From Hippasteria phrygiana (Eukaryota; Echinodermata; Asteroidea; Valvatida; Goniasteridae), in NCBI GenBank assembly GCA_037893225.1, contig JAZGUH010000116.1, positions 248,001 through 312,000 of the forward strand: 64,000 bases of DNA, in the 5' to 3' direction. This document shows positions 54,163-64,000 of the stretch, one piece after another. Under the pieces are notes generated by a model. That model saw nothing but the letters and a program-made list of their open reading frames with translations, had not been told where the DNA came from and did no database searches. Every line of letters starts with the position of its first letter. Within the stretch, counting starts at the first letter, position 1. A program made the translations under genes and the position numbers.

Positions 54163-54857
54163 ATGAAATATCAACCAAATACAGTAATTTTGACATGTAT
54201 GGATAGCTTAGATCTGGCGCTACATGTTGCAATCATCGGCGGCTTCCTAGAGTTAAAACTTGTGGAGAAAATTCAAACCTCGCAATGTTTATTTTCTTTC
54301 CGGCCAACATCTGTGTACATGTTACCGTCTATTTATTGCTCCATGCATGTCAAATTCCCTGGGGTATGGACTAGCTTTACTCATTCATAATTGCATGAAA
54401 TATCAACCAAATTCAGTAATTTTGACATGTATGGATAGCTTAGACCTGGCGCTACATGTTGCAATTATCGGCGGCTTCTTAGAGTTAACACTTGTGGAGA
54501 AAATTCAAACCTCGCAATGTTTATTTTCTTTCCGGCCAACATCTGTGTACATATAACCGTCTATTTATTGCTCCATGCATGTCAAATTCCCTGGGGTATG
54601 GACTTGCTTTATTCATTCATAATTGCATGAAATATCAACCAAATGCAGTAATTTTGACATGTATGGATAGCTTAGATCTGGCGCTACATGTTGCAATCAT
54701 CGGCGGCTTCCTAGAGTTAAAACTTGTGGAGAAAATTCAAACCTCGCAATGTTTATTTTCTTTCCGGCCAACATCTGTGTGCATATTACCTTCTATTTAT
54801 TGCTCCATGCCTGTCAAATTCCCTAGGGTATGACTTGCTTTACTCATTGATAATTGC
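54163..54857 (+). repeat. Three linker monomers between super-unit segments
   Basis: Order: A-C-ys, T-T-xc, G-C-ga. They sit between the end of super-unit copy 2 and the start of the third 20-odd-monomer segment. The first two resemble 59720-60183 and 63426-63889. The closing G-C-ga is the unit that always precedes an A-T-ys start of the 101A-bearing segment. Confidence 0.85.
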
Positions 54858-57800
54858 ATGAAATATCAACCAAATACAGTAATTTTGACATGTATGGATA
54901 GCTTAGATCTGGCGCTACATGTTGCAATTATCGGCGGCTTCTTAGAGTTAACACTTGTGGAGAAAATTCAAACCTCGCAATGTTTATTTTCTTTCCGGCC
55001 AACATCTGTGTACATGTTACCGTCTATTTATTGCTCCATGCATGTCAAATTCCCTGGGGTATGGACTAGCTTTACTCATTCATAATTGCATGAAATATCA
55101 ACCAAATGCAGTAATTTTGACATGTATGGATAGCTTAGACCTGGCGCTACATGTTGCAATTATCGGCGGCTTCTTAGAGTTAACACTTGTGGAGAAAATT
55201 CAAACCTCGCAATGTTTATTTTCTTTCCGGCCAACATCTGTGTGCATATTACCTTCTATTTATTGCTCCATGCCTGTCAAATTCCCTTGGGTATGACTTG
55301 CTTTACTCATTCATAATTGCATGAAATATCAACCAAATACAGTAATTTTGACATGTATTGATAGCTTAGATCTGGCGCTACATGTTGCAATCATCGGCGG
55401 CTTCCTAGAGTTAAAACTTGTGGAGAAAATTCAAACCTCGCAATGTTTATTTTCTTTCCGGCCAACATCTGTGTACATGTTACCGTCTATTTATTGCTCC
55501 ATGCCTGTCAAATTCCCTAGGGTATGACTTGCTTTACTCATTCATAATTGCATGAAATATCAACCAAATACGGTAATTTTGACATGTATGGATAGCTTAG
55601 ATCTGGCGCTACATGTTGCAATCATCGGCGGCTTCCTAGAGTTAAAACTTGAGGAGAAAATTCAAACCTCGCAATGTTTATTTTCTTTCCGGCCAACATC
55701 TGTGTACATGTTACCGTCTATTTATTGCTCCATGCATGTCAAATTCCCTGGGGTATGGACTAGCTTTACTCATTTATAATTGCATGAAATATCAACCAAA
55801 TTCAGTAATTTTGACATGTATGGATAGCTTAGACCTGGCGCTACATGTTGCAATTATCGGCGGCTTCTTAGAGTTAAAACTTGTGGAGAAAATTCAAACC
55901 TCGCAATGTTTATTTTCTTTCCGGCCAACATCTGTGTACATGTTACCGTCTATTTATTGCTCCATGCATGTCAAATTCCCTGGGGTATGGACTAGCTTTA
56001 CTCATTCATAATTGCATGAAATATCAACCAAATTCAGTAATTTTGACATGTATGGATAGCTTAGACCTGGCGCTGCATGTTGCAATTATCGGCGGCTTCT
56101 TAGAGTTAACACTTGTGGAGAAAATTCAAACCTCGCAATGTTTATTTTCTTTCCGGCCAACATCTGTGTATATATAACCGTCTATTTATTGCTCCATGCA
56201 TGTCAAATTCCCTGGGGTATGGACTTGCTTTATTCATTCATAATTGCATGGAATATCAACCAAATGCAGTAATTTTGACATGTATGGATAGCTTAGATCT
56301 GGCGCTACATGTTGCAATCATCGGCGGCTTCCTAGAGTTAAAACTTGTGGAGAAAATTCAAACCTCGCAATGTTTATTTTCTTTCCGGCCAACATCTGTG
56401 TACATATAACCGTCTATTTATTGCTCCATGCATGTCAAATTCCCTTGGGTATGGACTTGCTTTATTCATTCATAATTGCATGAAATATCAACCAAATGCA
56501 GTAATTTTGACATGTATGGATAGCTTAGATCTGGCGCTACATGTTGCAATTATCGGCGGCTTCTTAGAGTTAACACTTGTGGAGAAAATTCAAACCTCGC
56601 AATGTTTATTTTCTTTCCGGCCAACATCTGTGTGCATATTACCTTCTATTTATTGCTCCATGCCTGTCAAATTCCCTAGGGTATGACTTGCTTTACTCAT
56701 TCATAATTGCATGAAATATCAACCAAATACAGTAATTTTGACATGTATGGATAGCTTAGATCTGGCGCTACATGTTGCAATCATCGGCGGCTTCCTAGAG
56801 TTAAAACTTGTGGAGAAAATTCAAACCTCGCAATGTTTATTTTCTTTCCGGCCAACATCTGTGTGCATATTACCTTCTATTTATTGCTCCATGCCTGTCA
56901 AATTCCCTAGGGTATGACTTGCTTTATTCATTCATAATTGCATGAAATATCAACCAAATACAGTAATTTTGACATGTATGGATAGCTTAGATCTGGCGCT
57001 ACATGTTGCAATCATCGGCGGCTTCCTAGAGTTAAAACTTGTGGAGAAAATTCAAACCTCGCAATGTTTATTTTCTTTCCGGCCAACATCTGTGTGCATA
57101 TTACCTTCTATTTATTGCTCCATGCCTGTCAAATTCCCTAGGGTATGACTTGCTTTACTCATTCATAATTGCATGAAATATCAACCAAATACAGTAATTT
57201 TGACATGTATGGATAGCTTAGATCTGGCGCTACATGTTGCAATCATCGGCGGCTTCCTAGAGTTAAAACTTGTGGAGAAAATTCAAACCTCGCAATGTTT
57301 ATTTTCTTTCCGGCCAACATCTGTGTACATGTTACCGTCTATTTATTGCTCCATGCATGTCAAATTCCCTGGGGTATGGACTAGCTTTACTCATTCATAA
57401 TTGCATGAAATATCAACCAAATTCAGTAATTTTGACATGTATGGATAGCTTAGACCTGGCGCTACATGTTGCAATTATCGGCGGCTTCTTAGAGTTAACA
57501 CTTGTGGAGAAAATTCAAACCTCGCAATGTTTATTTTCTTTCCGGCCAACATCTGTGTACATGTAACCGTCTATTTATTGCTCCATGCATGTCAAATTCC
57601 CTGGGGTATGGACTTGCTTTATTCATTCATAATTGCATGAAATATCAACCAAATGCAGTAATTTTGACATGTATGGATAGCTTAGATCTGGCGCTACATG
57701 TTGCAATTATCGGCGGCTTCTTAGAGTTAACACTTGTGGAGAAAATTCAAACCTCGCAATGTTTATTTTCTTTCCGGCCAACATCTGTGTGCATATTACC

Positions 57801-59719
57801 TTCTATTTATTGCTCCATGCCTGTCAAATTCCCTTGGGTATGACTTGCTTTACTCATTCATAATTGCATGAAATATCAACCAAATACAGTAATTTTGACA
57901 TGTATTGATAGCTTAGATCTGGCGCTACATGTTGCAATCATCGGCGGCTTCCTAGAGTTAAAACTTGTGGAGAAAATTCAAACCTCGCAATGTTTATTTT
58001 CTTTCCGGCCAACATCTGTGTACATGTTACCGTCTATTTATTGCTCCATGCCTGTCAAATTCCCTAGGGTATGACTTGCTTTACTCATTCATAATTGCAT
58101 GAAATATCAACCAAATACGGTAATTTTGACATGTATGGATAGCTTAGATCTGGCGCTACATGTTGCAATCATCGGCGGCTTCCTAGAGTTAAAACTTGAG
58201 GAGAAAATTCAAACCTCGCAATGTTTATTTTCTTTCCGGCCAACATCTGTGTACATGTTACCGTCTATTTATTGCTCCATGCATGTCAAATTCCCTGGGG
58301 TATGGACTAGCTTTACTCATTTATAATTGCATGAAATATCAACCAAATTCAGTAATTTTGACATGTATGGATAGCTTAGACCTGGCGCTACATGTTGCAA
58401 TTATCGGCGGCTTCTTAGAGTTAACACTTGTGGAGAAAATTCAAACCTCGCAATGTTTATTTTCTTTCCGGCCAACATCTGTGTACATATAACCGTCTAT
58501 TTATTGCTCCATGCATGTCAAATTCCCTGGGGTATGGACTTGCTTTATTCATTCATAATTGCATGAAATATCAACCAAATGCAGTAATTTTGACATGTAT
58601 GGATAGCTTAGACCTGGCGCTACATGTTGCAATTATCGGCGGCTTCTTAGAGTTAACACTTGTGGAGAAAATTCAAACCTCGCAATGTTTATTTTCTTTC
58701 CGGCCAACATCTGTGTACATATAACCGTCTATTTATTGCTCCATGCATGTCAAATTCCCTGGGGTATGGACTTGCTTTATTCATTCATAATTGCATGAAA
58801 TATCAACCAAATGCAGTAATTTTGACATGTATGGATAGCTTAGATCTGGCGCTACATGTTGCAATCATCGGCGGCTTCCTAGAGTTAAAACTTGTGGAGA
58901 AAATTCAAACCTCGCAATGTTTATTTTCTTTCCGGCCAACATCTGTGTGCATATTACCTTCTATTTATTGCTCCATGCCTGTCAAATTCCCTAGGGTATG
59001 ACTTGCTTTACTCATTCATAATTGCATGAAATATCAACCAAATACAGTAATTTTGACATGTATGGATAGCTTAGATCTGGCGCTACATGTTGCAATTATC
59101 GGCGGCTTCTTAGAGTTAACACCTGTGGAGAAAATTCAAAGCTCGCAATGTTTATTTTCTTTCCGGCCAACATCTGTGTACATATAACCGTCTATTTATT
59201 GCTCCATGCATGTCAAATTCCCTGGGGTATGGACTTGCTTTATTCATTCATAATTGCATGAAATATCAACCAAACGCAGTAATTTTGACATGTATGGATA
59301 GCTTAGATCTGGCGCTACATGTTGCAATCATCGGCGGCTTCCTAGAGTTAAAACTTGTGGAGAAAATTCAAACCTCGCAATGTTTATTTTCTTTCCGGCC
59401 AACATCTGTGTGCATATTACCTTCTATTTATTGCTCCATGCCTGTCAAATTCCCTAGGGTATGACTTGCTTTACTCATTGATAATTGCATGAAATATCAA
59501 CCAAATACAGTAATTTTGACATGTATGGATAGCTTAGATCTGGCGCTACATGTTGCAATTATCGGCGGCTTCTTAGAGTTAACACTTGTGGAGAAAATTC
59601 AAACCTCGCAATGTTTATTTTCTTTCCGGCCAACATCTGTGTGCATATTACCTTCTATTTATTGCTCCATGCCTGTCAAATTCCCTAGGGTATGACTTGC
59701 TTTACTCATTCATAATTGC
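54858..59719 (+). repeat. 21-monomer segment, third copy (4862 bp)
   Basis: Matches 49532-54162 at an offset of 5326 bp up to 58794. It then keeps the two-unit form G-C-ga, A-Tp-xc (58795, 59026) that is fused in copy 2. Differences: 55090 has G19 where its counterparts have T19, the 156T unit at 56016 has 165G instead of 165T and a private G at 56075, and 59026 has a private G at 59141. Confidence 0.86.
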
Positions 59720-60646
59720 ATGAAATATCAACCAAATACAGTAATTTTGACATGTATGGATAGCTTAGATCTGGCGCTACATGTTGCAATCATCGGCGGC
59801 TTCCTAGAGTTAAAACTTGTGGAGAAAATTCAAACCTCGCAATGTTTATTTTCTTTCCGGCCAACATCTGTGTACATGTTACCGTCTATTTATTGCTCCA
59901 TGCATGTCAAATTCCCTGGGGTATGGACTAGCTTTACTCATTCATAATTGCATGAAATATCAACCAAATTCAGTAATTTTGACATGTATGGATAGCTTAG
60001 ACCTGGCGCTACATGTTGCAATTATCGGCGGCTTCTTAGAGTTAACACTTGTGGAGAAAATTCAAACCTCGCAATGTTTATTTTCTTTCCGGCCAACATC
60101 TGTGTACATATAACCGTCTATTTATTGCTCCATGCATGTCAAATTCCCTGGGGTATGGACTTGCTTTATTCATTCATAATTGCATGAAATATCAACCAAA
60201 TGCAGTAATTTTGACATGTATGGATAGCTTAGATCTGGCGCTACATGTTGCAATTATCGGCGGCTTCTTAGAGTTAACACTTGTGGAGAAAATTCAAACC
60301 TCGCAATGTTTATTTTCTTTCCGGCCAACATCTGTGTGCATATTACCTTCTATTTATTGCTCCATGCCTGTCAAATTCCCTTGGGTATGACTTGCTTTAC
60401 TCATTCATAATTGCATGAAATATCAACCAAATACAGTAATTTTGACATGTATTGATAGCTTAGATCTGGCGCTACATGTTGCAATCATCGGCGGCTTCCT
60501 AGAGTTAAAACTTGTGGAGAAAATTCAAACCTCGCAATGTTTATTTTCTTTCCGGCCAACATCTGTGTACATGTTACCGTCTATTTATTGCTCCATGCAT
60601 GTCAAATTCCCTGGGGTATGGACTTGCTTTATTCATTCATAATTGC
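59720..60646 (+). repeat. Four-monomer block
   Basis: Order: A-C-ys, T-T-xc, G-T-gw, Ai-C-yc. The last unit (60415) is the only one in the window that pairs 39T with a c tail, so it is probably another recombinant. The first two units, with the A-T-ga unit before them (59489), recur at 63195-63889. Confidence 0.85.
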
Positions 60647-60878
60647 ATGAAATATCAACCAAATGCAGTAATTTTGACATGTATGGATAGCTTAGACCTG
60701 GCGCTACATGTTGCAATTATCGGCGGCTTCTTAGAGTTAACACTTGTGGAGAAAATTCAAACCTCGCAATGTTTATTTTCTTTCCGGCCAACATCTGTGT
60801 ACATATAACCGTCTATTTATTGCTCCATGCATGTCAAATTCCCTGGGGTATGGACTTGCTTTATTCATTCATAATTGC
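60647..60878 (+). repeat. Monomer G-T-xc (51C), same class as the next unit
   Basis: This 232-bp unit and the one at 60879 match at the diagnostic sites (G19, 51C, T-mid, 161A, c tail). It is either a simple one-monomer duplication or the outer flank of the five-monomer duplication that follows. The class first appears at 43980 and becomes common only at the right end. Confidence 0.85.
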
Positions 60879-62036
60879 ATGAAATATCAACCAAATGCAG
60901 TAATTTTGACATGTATGGATAGCTTAGACCTGGCGCTACATGTTGCAATTATCGGCGGCTTCTTAGAGTTAACACTTGTGGAGAAAATTCAAACCTCGCA
61001 ATGTTTATTTTCTTTCCGGCCAACATCTGTGTACATATAACCGTCTATTTATTGCTCCATGCATGTCAAATTCCCTGGGGTATGGACTTGCTTTATTCAT
61101 TCATAATTGCATGAAATATCAACCAAATGCAGTAATTTTGACATGTATGGATAGCTTAGATCTGGCGCTACATGTTGCAATCATCGGCGGCTTCCTAGAG
61201 TTAAAACTTGTGGAGAAAATTCAAACCTCGCAATGTTTATTTTCTTTCCGGCCAACATCTGTGTGCATATTACCTTCTATTTATTGCTCCATGCCTGTCA
61301 AATTCCCTAGGGTATGACTTGCTTTACTCATTCATAATTGCATGAAATATCAACCAAATACAGTAATTTTGACATGTATGGATAGCTTAGATCTGGCGCT
61401 ACATGTTGCAATTATCGGCGGCTTCTTAGAGTTAACACCTGTGGAGAAAATTCAAACCTCGCAATGTTTATTTTCTTTCCGGCCAACATCTGTGTACATA
61501 TAACCGTCTATTTATTGCTCCATGCATGTCAAATTCCCTGGGGTATGGACTTGCTTTATTCATTCATAATTGCATGAAATATCAACCAAATGCAGTAATT
61601 TTGACATGTATGGATAGCTTAGATCTGGCGCTACATGTTGCAATTATCGGCGGCTTCTTAGAGTTAACACTTGTGGAGAAAATTCAAACCTCGCAATGTT
61701 TATTTTCTTTCCGGCCAACATCTGTGTACATATAACCGTCTATTTATTGCTCCATGCATGTCAAATTCCCTGGGGTATGGACTTGCTTTATTCATTCATA
61801 ATTGCATGAAATATCAACCAAATGCAGTAATTTTGACATGTATGGATAGCTTAGACCTGGCGCTACATGTTGCAATCATCGGCGGCTTCCTAGAGTTAAA
61901 ACTTGTGGAGAAAATTCAAACCTCGCAATGTTTATTTTCTTTCCGGCCAACATCTGTGTGCATATTACCTTCTATTTATTGCTCCATGCCTGTCAAATTC
62001 CCTAGGGTATGACTTGCTTTATTCATTCATAATTGC
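60879..62036 (+). repeat. Five-monomer tandem duplication, copy 1 (1158 bp)
   Basis: Order: G-T-xc (51C), G-C-ga, A-Tp-xc, G-T-xc, G-C-ga (51C). The following 1158 bp repeats the order. The last unit (61806) ends TTTATTCATTC after an a tail, whereas its twin at 62964 ends TTTACTCATTG. The two copies therefore differ exactly where copy 1 joins copy 2. Confidence 0.88.
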
Positions 62037-63194
62037 ATGAAATATCAACCAAATGCAGTAATTTTGACATGTATGGATAGCTTAGACCTGGCGCTACATG
62101 TTGCAATTATCGGCGGCTTCTTAGAGTTAACACTTGTGGAGAAAATTCAAACCTCGCAATGTTTATTTTCTTTCCGGCCAACATCTGTGTACATATAACC
62201 GTCTATTTATTGCTCCATGCATGTCAAATTCCCTGGGGTATGGACTTGCTTTATTCATTCATAATTGCATGAAATATCAACCAAATGCAGTAATTTTGAC
62301 ATGTATGGATAGCTTAGATCTGGCGCTACATGTTGCAATCATCGGCGGCTTCCTAGAGTTAAAACTTGTGGAGAAAATTCAAACCTCGCAATGTTTATTT
62401 TCTTTCCGGCCAACATCTGTGTGCATATTACCTTCTATTTATTGCTCCATGCCTGTCAAATTCCCTAGGGTATGACTTGCTTTACTCATTCATAATTGCA
62501 TGAAATATCAACCAAATACAGTAATTTTGACATGTATGGATAGCTTAGATCTGGCGCTACATGTTGCAATTATCGGCGGCTTCTTAGAGTTAACACCTGT
62601 GGAGAAAATTCAAACCTCGCAATGTTTATTTTCTTTCCGGCCAACATCTGTGTACATATAACCGTCTATTTATTGCTCCATGCATGTCAAATTCCCTGGG
62701 GTATGGACTTGCTTTATTCATTCATAATTGCATGAAATATCAACCAAATGCAGTAATTTTGACATGTATGGATAGCTTAGATCTGGCGCTACATGTTGCA
62801 ATTATCGGCGGCTTCTTAGAGTTAACACTTGTGGAGAAAATTCAAACCTCGCAATGTTTATTTTCTTTCCGGCCAACATCTGTGTACATATAACCGTCTA
62901 TTTATTGCTCCATGCATGTCAAATTCCCTGGGGTATGGACTTGCTTTATTCATTCATAATTGCATGAAATATCAACCAAATGCAGTAATTTTGACATGTA
63001 TGGATAGCTTAGACCTGGCGCTACATGTTGCAATCATCGGCGGCTTCCTAGAGTTAAAACTTGTGGAGAAAATTCAAACCTCGCAATGTTTATTTTCTTT
63101 CCGGCCAACATCTGTGTGCATATTACCTTCTATTTATTGCTCCATGCCTGTCAAATTCCCTAGGGTATGACTTGCTTTACTCATTGATAATTGC
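62037..63194 (+). repeat. Five-monomer tandem duplication, copy 2 (1158 bp)
   Basis: Same five units as 60879-62036. The first unit has G19 although it follows an a-tail monomer, which everywhere else is followed by A19. This is the footprint of the duplication joint. Confidence 0.88.
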
Positions 63195-63889
63195 ATGAAA
63201 TATCAACCAAATACAGTAATTTTGACATGTATGGATAGCTTAGATCTGGCGCTACATGTTGCAATTATCGGCGGCTTCTTAGAGTTAACACTTGTGGAGA
63301 AAATTCAAACCTCGCAATGTTTATTTTCTTTCCGGCCAACATCTGTGTGCATATTACCTTCTATTTATTGCTCCATGCCTGTCAAATTCCCTAGGGTATG
63401 ACTTGCTTTACTCATTCATAATTGCATGAAATATCAACCAAATACAGTAATTTTGACATGTATGGATAGCTTAGATCTGGCGCTACATGTTGCAATCATC
63501 GGCGGCTTCCTAGAGTTAAAACTTGTGGAGAAAATTCAAACCTCGCAATGTTTATTTTCTTTCCGGCCAACATCTGTGTACATGTTACCGTCTATTTATT
63601 GCTCCATGCATGTCAAATTCCCTGGGGTATGGACTAGCTTTACTCATTCATAATTGCATGAAATATCAACCAAATTCAGTAATTTTGACATGTATGGATA
63701 GCTTAGACCTGGCGCTACATGTTGCAATTATCGGCGGCTTCTTAGAGTTAACACTTGTGGAGAAAATTCAAACCTCGCAATGTTTATTTTCTTTCCGGCC
63801 AACATCTGTGTACATATAACCGTCTATTTATTGCTCCATGCATGTCAAATTCCCTGGGGTATGGACTTGCTTTATTCATTCATAATTGC
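63195..63889 (+). repeat. Last three complete monomers
   Basis: Order: A-T-ga, A-C-ys, T-T-xc. The series equals 59489-60183 at an offset of 3706 bp, so the sequence is entering another copy of a segment already seen when the window ends. Confidence 0.88.
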
Positions 63890-64000
63890 ATGAAATATCA
63901 ACCAAATGCAGTAATTTTGACATGTATGGATAGCTTAGATCTGGCGCTACATGTTGCAATTATCGGCGGCTTCTTAGAGTTAACACTTGTGGAGAAAATT
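63890..64000 (+). repeat. Partial monomer at right edge (111 bp)
   Basis: Starts with the conserved ATG and carries G19, 51T and the T-mid block. It is cut by the window end before the tail sites. The array continues beyond the window. Confidence 0.95.

Larger units (their letters stand above)
1..64000 (+). repeat. Satellite DNA array, 231/232-bp monomer, 276 full copies
   Basis: The same unit repeats head to tail across the full window with no inversion, gap, insertion or foreign sequence. Start-to-start spacing is always 231 or 232 bp. The spacing arithmetic (63878 bp in 276 units) requires 122 long units, and counting the units with the extra G gives the same number. Two unlike monomers (936-1166 and 1167-1398) differ at about ten sites, so identity is about 96% between classes; members of one class look identical. 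The only length variant is one G after base 205. Conserved landmarks are ATGAAATATC at base 1, GGCGCTACATG near 53, TTTCCGGCCAAC near 135 and ATAATTGC at the end. The monomer has no CENP-B-box-like sequence and no poly-A tail or terminal repeats of a transposon. I do not recognise the family. Orientation is arbitrary; + is used because all units point the same way. Confidence 0.98.

Noticed and set aside
1..64000. One giant repetitive protein read through many monomers
   Set aside because: Although 231 is 77 codons, each frame meets a stop within one or two monomers. The longest open stretch is about 120 codons.
1..64000. CRISPR array
   Set aside because: The whole 231 bp is conserved. There is no short repeat alternating with unique spacers and no cas gene.
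1..64000. Ribosomal DNA spacer repeats or tandem tRNA/5S genes
   Set aside because: No rRNA, 5S or tRNA sequence is present. The segment ATTCAAACC only weakly resembles a pol III B box and lacks a matching A box.
1..64000. Human or primate alpha satellite
   Set aside because: The period is 231/232 rather than about 171 bp, and neither the alpha-satellite landmarks nor a CENP-B box is present.
1..64000. Tandem transposon or Helitron-derived repeats
   Set aside because: No terminal inverted repeats, target-site duplications, transposase remnants or poly-A tracts recur in the unit. Origin from an old element cannot be excluded but is not visible.
1..64000. Assembly collapse or artificial expansion of a short repeat
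   Set aside because: Not excluded, but simple artificial looping would give a constant period of identical blocks. Here many different offsets, chimeras and marker monomers coexist, which favours real structure. Raw-read coverage would decide.
1..64000. A novel defence, secretion or biosynthetic gene system
   Set aside because: There is no gene content on either strand. The interest of this window lies in repeat architecture only.

Overview
The whole 64 kb window is one uninterrupted, head-to-tail tandem array of a 231/232-bp satellite repeat. Taking the conserved ATG of each unit as base 1, monomers start at 12, 243, 474, 705, 936, 1167, 1399 and so on to 63890. That gives 276 complete monomers (12-63889), an 11-bp tail of an earlier monomer at the left edge and a 111-bp partial monomer at the right edge. 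Every start-to-start distance is 231 bp (154 monomers) or 232 bp (122 monomers). The array runs off both ends. I see no protein-coding gene, RNA gene, transposon, CRISPR array or unique sequence. A 64 kb satellite of this kind points to a eukaryotic nuclear genome, probably centromeric, pericentromeric, subtelomeric or another heterochromatic block. I do not recognise the repeat family and cannot name the organism. One monomer (936-1166) is about 38% G+C by hand count.

Monomers differ at about 25 recurrent diagnostic sites, and the same few haplotype blocks are reshuffled. Code used in the entries: first the base at position 19 (A, G or T; v = G at 28, i = T at 39); then the middle block (T = 72T/85T/95C, C = 72C/85C/95A; r = 98G, e = 101A, p = 98C); then the tail (g = 155G; y = 155A with 159G; x = 161A, which makes TAA; then a = 199A, w = 199T, both 231 bp; c, s, l = +1 G after 205, 232 bp, where c = TTGC and 217T, s = TAGC, l = TAGC with 223T).

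Layout: an 18-monomer, 4164-bp higher-order repeat (HOR) is tandemly duplicated at 474-4637 and 4638-8801. It recurs complete at 15975-20138 and partially at 22918-26619, 28009-30554, 37959-39810 and 47680-49531. A larger 43-monomer, 9952-bp unit (35416-45367) is followed directly by a second, shortened copy (45368-54162), and part of it is repeated again at 54858-59719. The right end holds a young 5-monomer tandem duplication (60879-62036 and 62037-63194). Several chimeric monomers mark unequal-exchange junctions.

No genes work together here. The biological content is the evolutionary record of the array: nested amplification, monomer fusions, a left-to-right change in variants, and a small inverted repeat that is strongest in one monomer class. 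All comparisons were made by eye at diagnostic sites, not by computed alignment.
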